Below are positions 63,388 to 64,000 of a DNA stretch of 64,000 bases, one piece after another. The stretch lies in assembly GCA_963736595.1 (NCBI GenBank), contig CAVTPG010000011.1:434001-498000 (forward strand), read 5' to 3'. The notes below the pieces were generated by a model. That model was not told the origin of the DNA. It ran no database searches and saw only the letters and a program-made list of their open reading frames with translations. Source of the DNA: Parapontixanthobacter sp963736595. Lineage in GTDB: Bacteria; Pseudomonadota; Alphaproteobacteria; Sphingomonadales; Sphingomonadaceae. Both the position numbers and the translations under genes were made by a program. Position 1 is the first letter of the stretch, and each line of letters begins with the position of its first letter.

Positions 63388-64000
63388 TTAGCGTGTCGTC
63401 CAATCGAGCCAATTTTGCCAAAGTCGCTTGCGACGTTGCGGCGAACGCGCAAGATCGCCAAGCTGGTGTGCGGCCAGCAGAGGGATTTTTGCGCCCTGAA
63501 TGGCAATTTCGAGCGGTAAGCCAACAGGTTGCGCAGGCGATTGGCTGGTTTCAGCGTCGTTCTGGTTGATAATTATCGGCAATACCGAGCGACCGAGCAG
63601 CAAAATACGCTGCGGTTTGGCAAGCGCGATGTGATGCCGCGTAAGCTTCCCAACGCCGCGCGCTTTCAGCTCATCCCAATCGGGCAAGGGCGAATAGCGC
63701 GGCAGGACGCTGCCAAAATAAACATTGTCGCGCTCGATCCGCATTGCGGCAAGAATTGTGGCCAGAAATTTTTCCGCTGCACCATCGACAAGCTGCTTAC
63801 CGTCGCTTTCCAAAGGCTGCGGCAACAGCACCATCAATTCCGCATCCGCTGGTCCGCGCGGCGCGATGCGTGGGTGACTGCCGCCATCGTCCAGGCTGGC
63901 TTCGCTCATCCACCAATCTTGAAAACTGGCCAGATCATCGGGCCATGTGTCCGGCTGACCGCCCAGGTAACTGCTATCAGGGACAGGAATTTGCGGACCC
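63388..64000 (-). CDS. Uracil-DNA glycosylase-superfamily-like protein, partial at its 5' end
   Basis: The open frame runs from the right edge of the window (VPDSSYLGGQPDTWPDDLAS near the edge, preceded by GPQIP) to the stop at 63388. The part ELMVLLPQPLESDGKQLVDG, then AAEKFLATILAAMRIERDNV and HHIALAKPQRILLLGRSVL, follows the order of family-4/5 uracil-DNA glycosylases, but the catalytic GEAPG motif reads LLPQP and no Fe-S cysteines are seen. It may be an inactive paralogue. An internal ATG at 63909 is not needed as start because coding similarity continues upstream. Confidence 0.75.
   Translation of the reverse strand, partial: GPQIPVPDSSYLGGQPDTWPDDLASFQDWWMSEASLDDGGSHPRIAPRGPADAELMVLLPQPLESDGKQLVDGAAEKFLATILAAMRIERDNVYFGSVLPRYSPLPDWDELKARGVGKLTRHHIALAKPQRILLLGRSVLPIIINQNDAETSQSPAQPVGLPLEIAIQGAKIPLLAAHQLGDLARSPQRRKRLWQNWLDWTTR

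Noticed and set aside
1..64000. CRISPR arrays, tRNA or rRNA genes, insertion sequences, prophage or integron sites
   Set aside because: Intergenic regions are short and none shows spaced direct repeats, tRNA-like cloverleaf sequence, transposase frames or terminal inverted repeats.

Overview
The window looks like an ordinary chromosomal segment of a marine-type alphaproteobacterium of the order Sphingomonadales, most likely family Erythrobacteraceae. This rests on gene content and order (bamD-recN-ligA, purF-SDR / lolCD-dnaE, rpsF-rpsR-rplI with a long acidic L9 tail, sdhC-sdhD-sdhA, korAB) and on protein character. I could not run a phylogeny, so the genus is open. Coding density is very high, many gene pairs overlap by 1-11 nt, and there are no rRNA or tRNA genes, insertion sequences, prophage or CRISPR arrays that I can see.

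Layout. 0-7 kb: tail of a membrane protein, a secreted M2 dipeptidase, an SbtA-type bicarbonate transporter with its PII-like partner facing a beta-carbonic anhydrase, AMP nucleosidase, then the S6-S18-L9 operon with a clear terminator. 7-16 kb: a DUF808 membrane protein, a peptidoglycan-recycling pair (Mur ligase-like and LD-carboxypeptidase, divergent), fabD-fabG, dnaN, a DUF2855 protein and an adrenodoxin-reductase-type ferredoxin-NADP reductase. 16-29 kb: a PAS-GGDEF-degenerate EAL-PilZ protein, lepA, a 471-nt stretch with a perfect palindrome and a probable broken small gene, bamD-recN-ligA, then a leftward run of SDR, subclass B3 metallo-beta-lactamase, prmA and DUF2459. 29-39 kb: sdhC-sdhD-sdhA without sdhB, a BlaI/M56 (BlaR1-like) pair with two operator dyads, a YpfJ-type metallopeptidase, guaB, rsmB, a TPR protein and rppH. 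39-50 kb: esterase, korA-korB, a YdjM-like hydrolase, photolyase, cyclopropane synthase, a class C-like serine hydrolase, a PilZ protein, SDR and purF. 51-64 kb: lolC-lolD, a small protein, dnaE, acyl-CoA ligase with DUF1330, a lipoprotein, radical SAM, moaB, lytic transglycosylase and a partial UDG-like gene.

At least ten single-base frame breaks interrupt otherwise full-length and mostly essential genes (fabD twice, fabG, the DUF2855 gene, ligA twice, sdhA, the esterase, korA, the lytic transglycosylase). This is best read as uncorrected sequencing indels in a draft or metagenome assembly, not as biology. The most interesting biological points are the SbtAB/carbonic anhydrase cluster in a presumed heterotroph, the BlaI/M56 module with a 7-residue tandem repeat and no penicillin sensor, the c-di-GMP protein whose EAL domain has lost its catalytic residues but which keeps GGDEF and PilZ, the intact B3 metallo-beta-lactamase with a lipobox, and the missing sdhB. 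I found no convincing evidence of a wholly new multi-gene system.
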